The notes beneath the pieces are model-generated. The model saw only the letters and a list, made by a program, of their open reading frames with translations. It was not told the origin of the DNA and searched no databases. The translations under genes and the position numbers were made by a program. Source: Modicisalibacter luteus DSM 23508 (GTDB lineage: Bacteria > Pseudomonadota > Gammaproteobacteria > Pseudomonadales > Halomonadaceae). From it: a stretch of 63,714 bases of DNA. This document shows, one piece after another, positions 63,587 to 63,714 of this stretch (position 1 is its first letter; every line of letters starts with the position of its first letter). The stretch covers positions 1 through 63,714 of the forward strand of contig NZ_KB900007.1 of NCBI RefSeq assembly GCF_000378505.1, given 5' to 3'.

Positions 63587-63714
63587 TAACTGTGGCATGC
63601 TGCGCGTGGCGCAGCACCCGGAAACGGTGCACTTTACAACGTGATCAAGCTGACTGGCGATACGACTCGCGTATCCGTATGTCGTGGCGACCACTACCCG
63701 GGCCTCTCAAGGCC

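Noticed and set aside
63587..63714. 3' end of 23S rRNA at the window edge
   Set aside because: The sequence does not show the conserved 23S 3' end; it fits the spacer between 23S and 5S better.

Overview
The window looks like a chromosomal core segment of a moderately halophilic gammaproteobacterium, most likely of the Halomonadaceae (Halomonas or Chromohalobacter type). The basis is high GC content, a stand-alone ectoine hydroxylase gene (ectD), a polA/DUF2782/thrB neighbourhood of the Pseudomonas/Oceanospirillales type, and ribosomal operons in gammaproteobacterial order. This is inference from gene content; no search could be run.

Positions 1-31 kb hold metabolic and accessory genes. From the left: a TRAP transporter (binding protein plus the first codons of its small permease) under a recognisable sigma-54 promoter, with the PAS/AAA+ activator gene beside it and three candidate enhancer sites between them. 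Next are a Crp/Fnr-type regulator, an ankyrin protein, and a glycerol catabolism locus (glpD, glpR, glpK) with two GlpR-type operators. Then come a ferric-iron ABC transporter whose three genes do not share one strand, polA, an MFS transporter followed by a decayed tandem copy of itself, a DUF2782 protein, thrB, speA, an FAH-family hydrolase and ectD.

From about 23.3 to 29.7 kb there is a metal/metalloid resistance block. It holds chrA, acr3 and arsH on the plus strand, converging on arsR, a GAPDH, arsJ and a YnfA-family gene on the minus strand. No arsenate reductase is present. The two ars arms share a 22-bp symmetrical motif upstream, a good candidate ArsR operator. A tRNA-Thr gene lies on the far side of the block.

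From 30 kb to the end nearly everything is on the minus strand and belongs to the translation and transcription machinery. Read in the direction of transcription (right to left) it runs: the 5S rRNA of an rrn operon, three tandem terminators, birA-coaX, tRNA-Tyr/Gly/Thr, tRNA-Trp, secE-nusG-rplKAJL-rpoBC, rpsL-rpsG-fusA-tuf, then the S10, spc and alpha operons ending with rplQ. Clear -35/-10 promoters precede rpsL, rpsJ, tRNA-Tyr and tRNA-Trp.

The least explained signals in the core are in RNA: a three-stem element between rpsJ and rplC, and a very long hairpin between rpmJ and rpsM. The most notable accessory signals are the ars motif, the sigma-54 control region and the decayed MFS copy.
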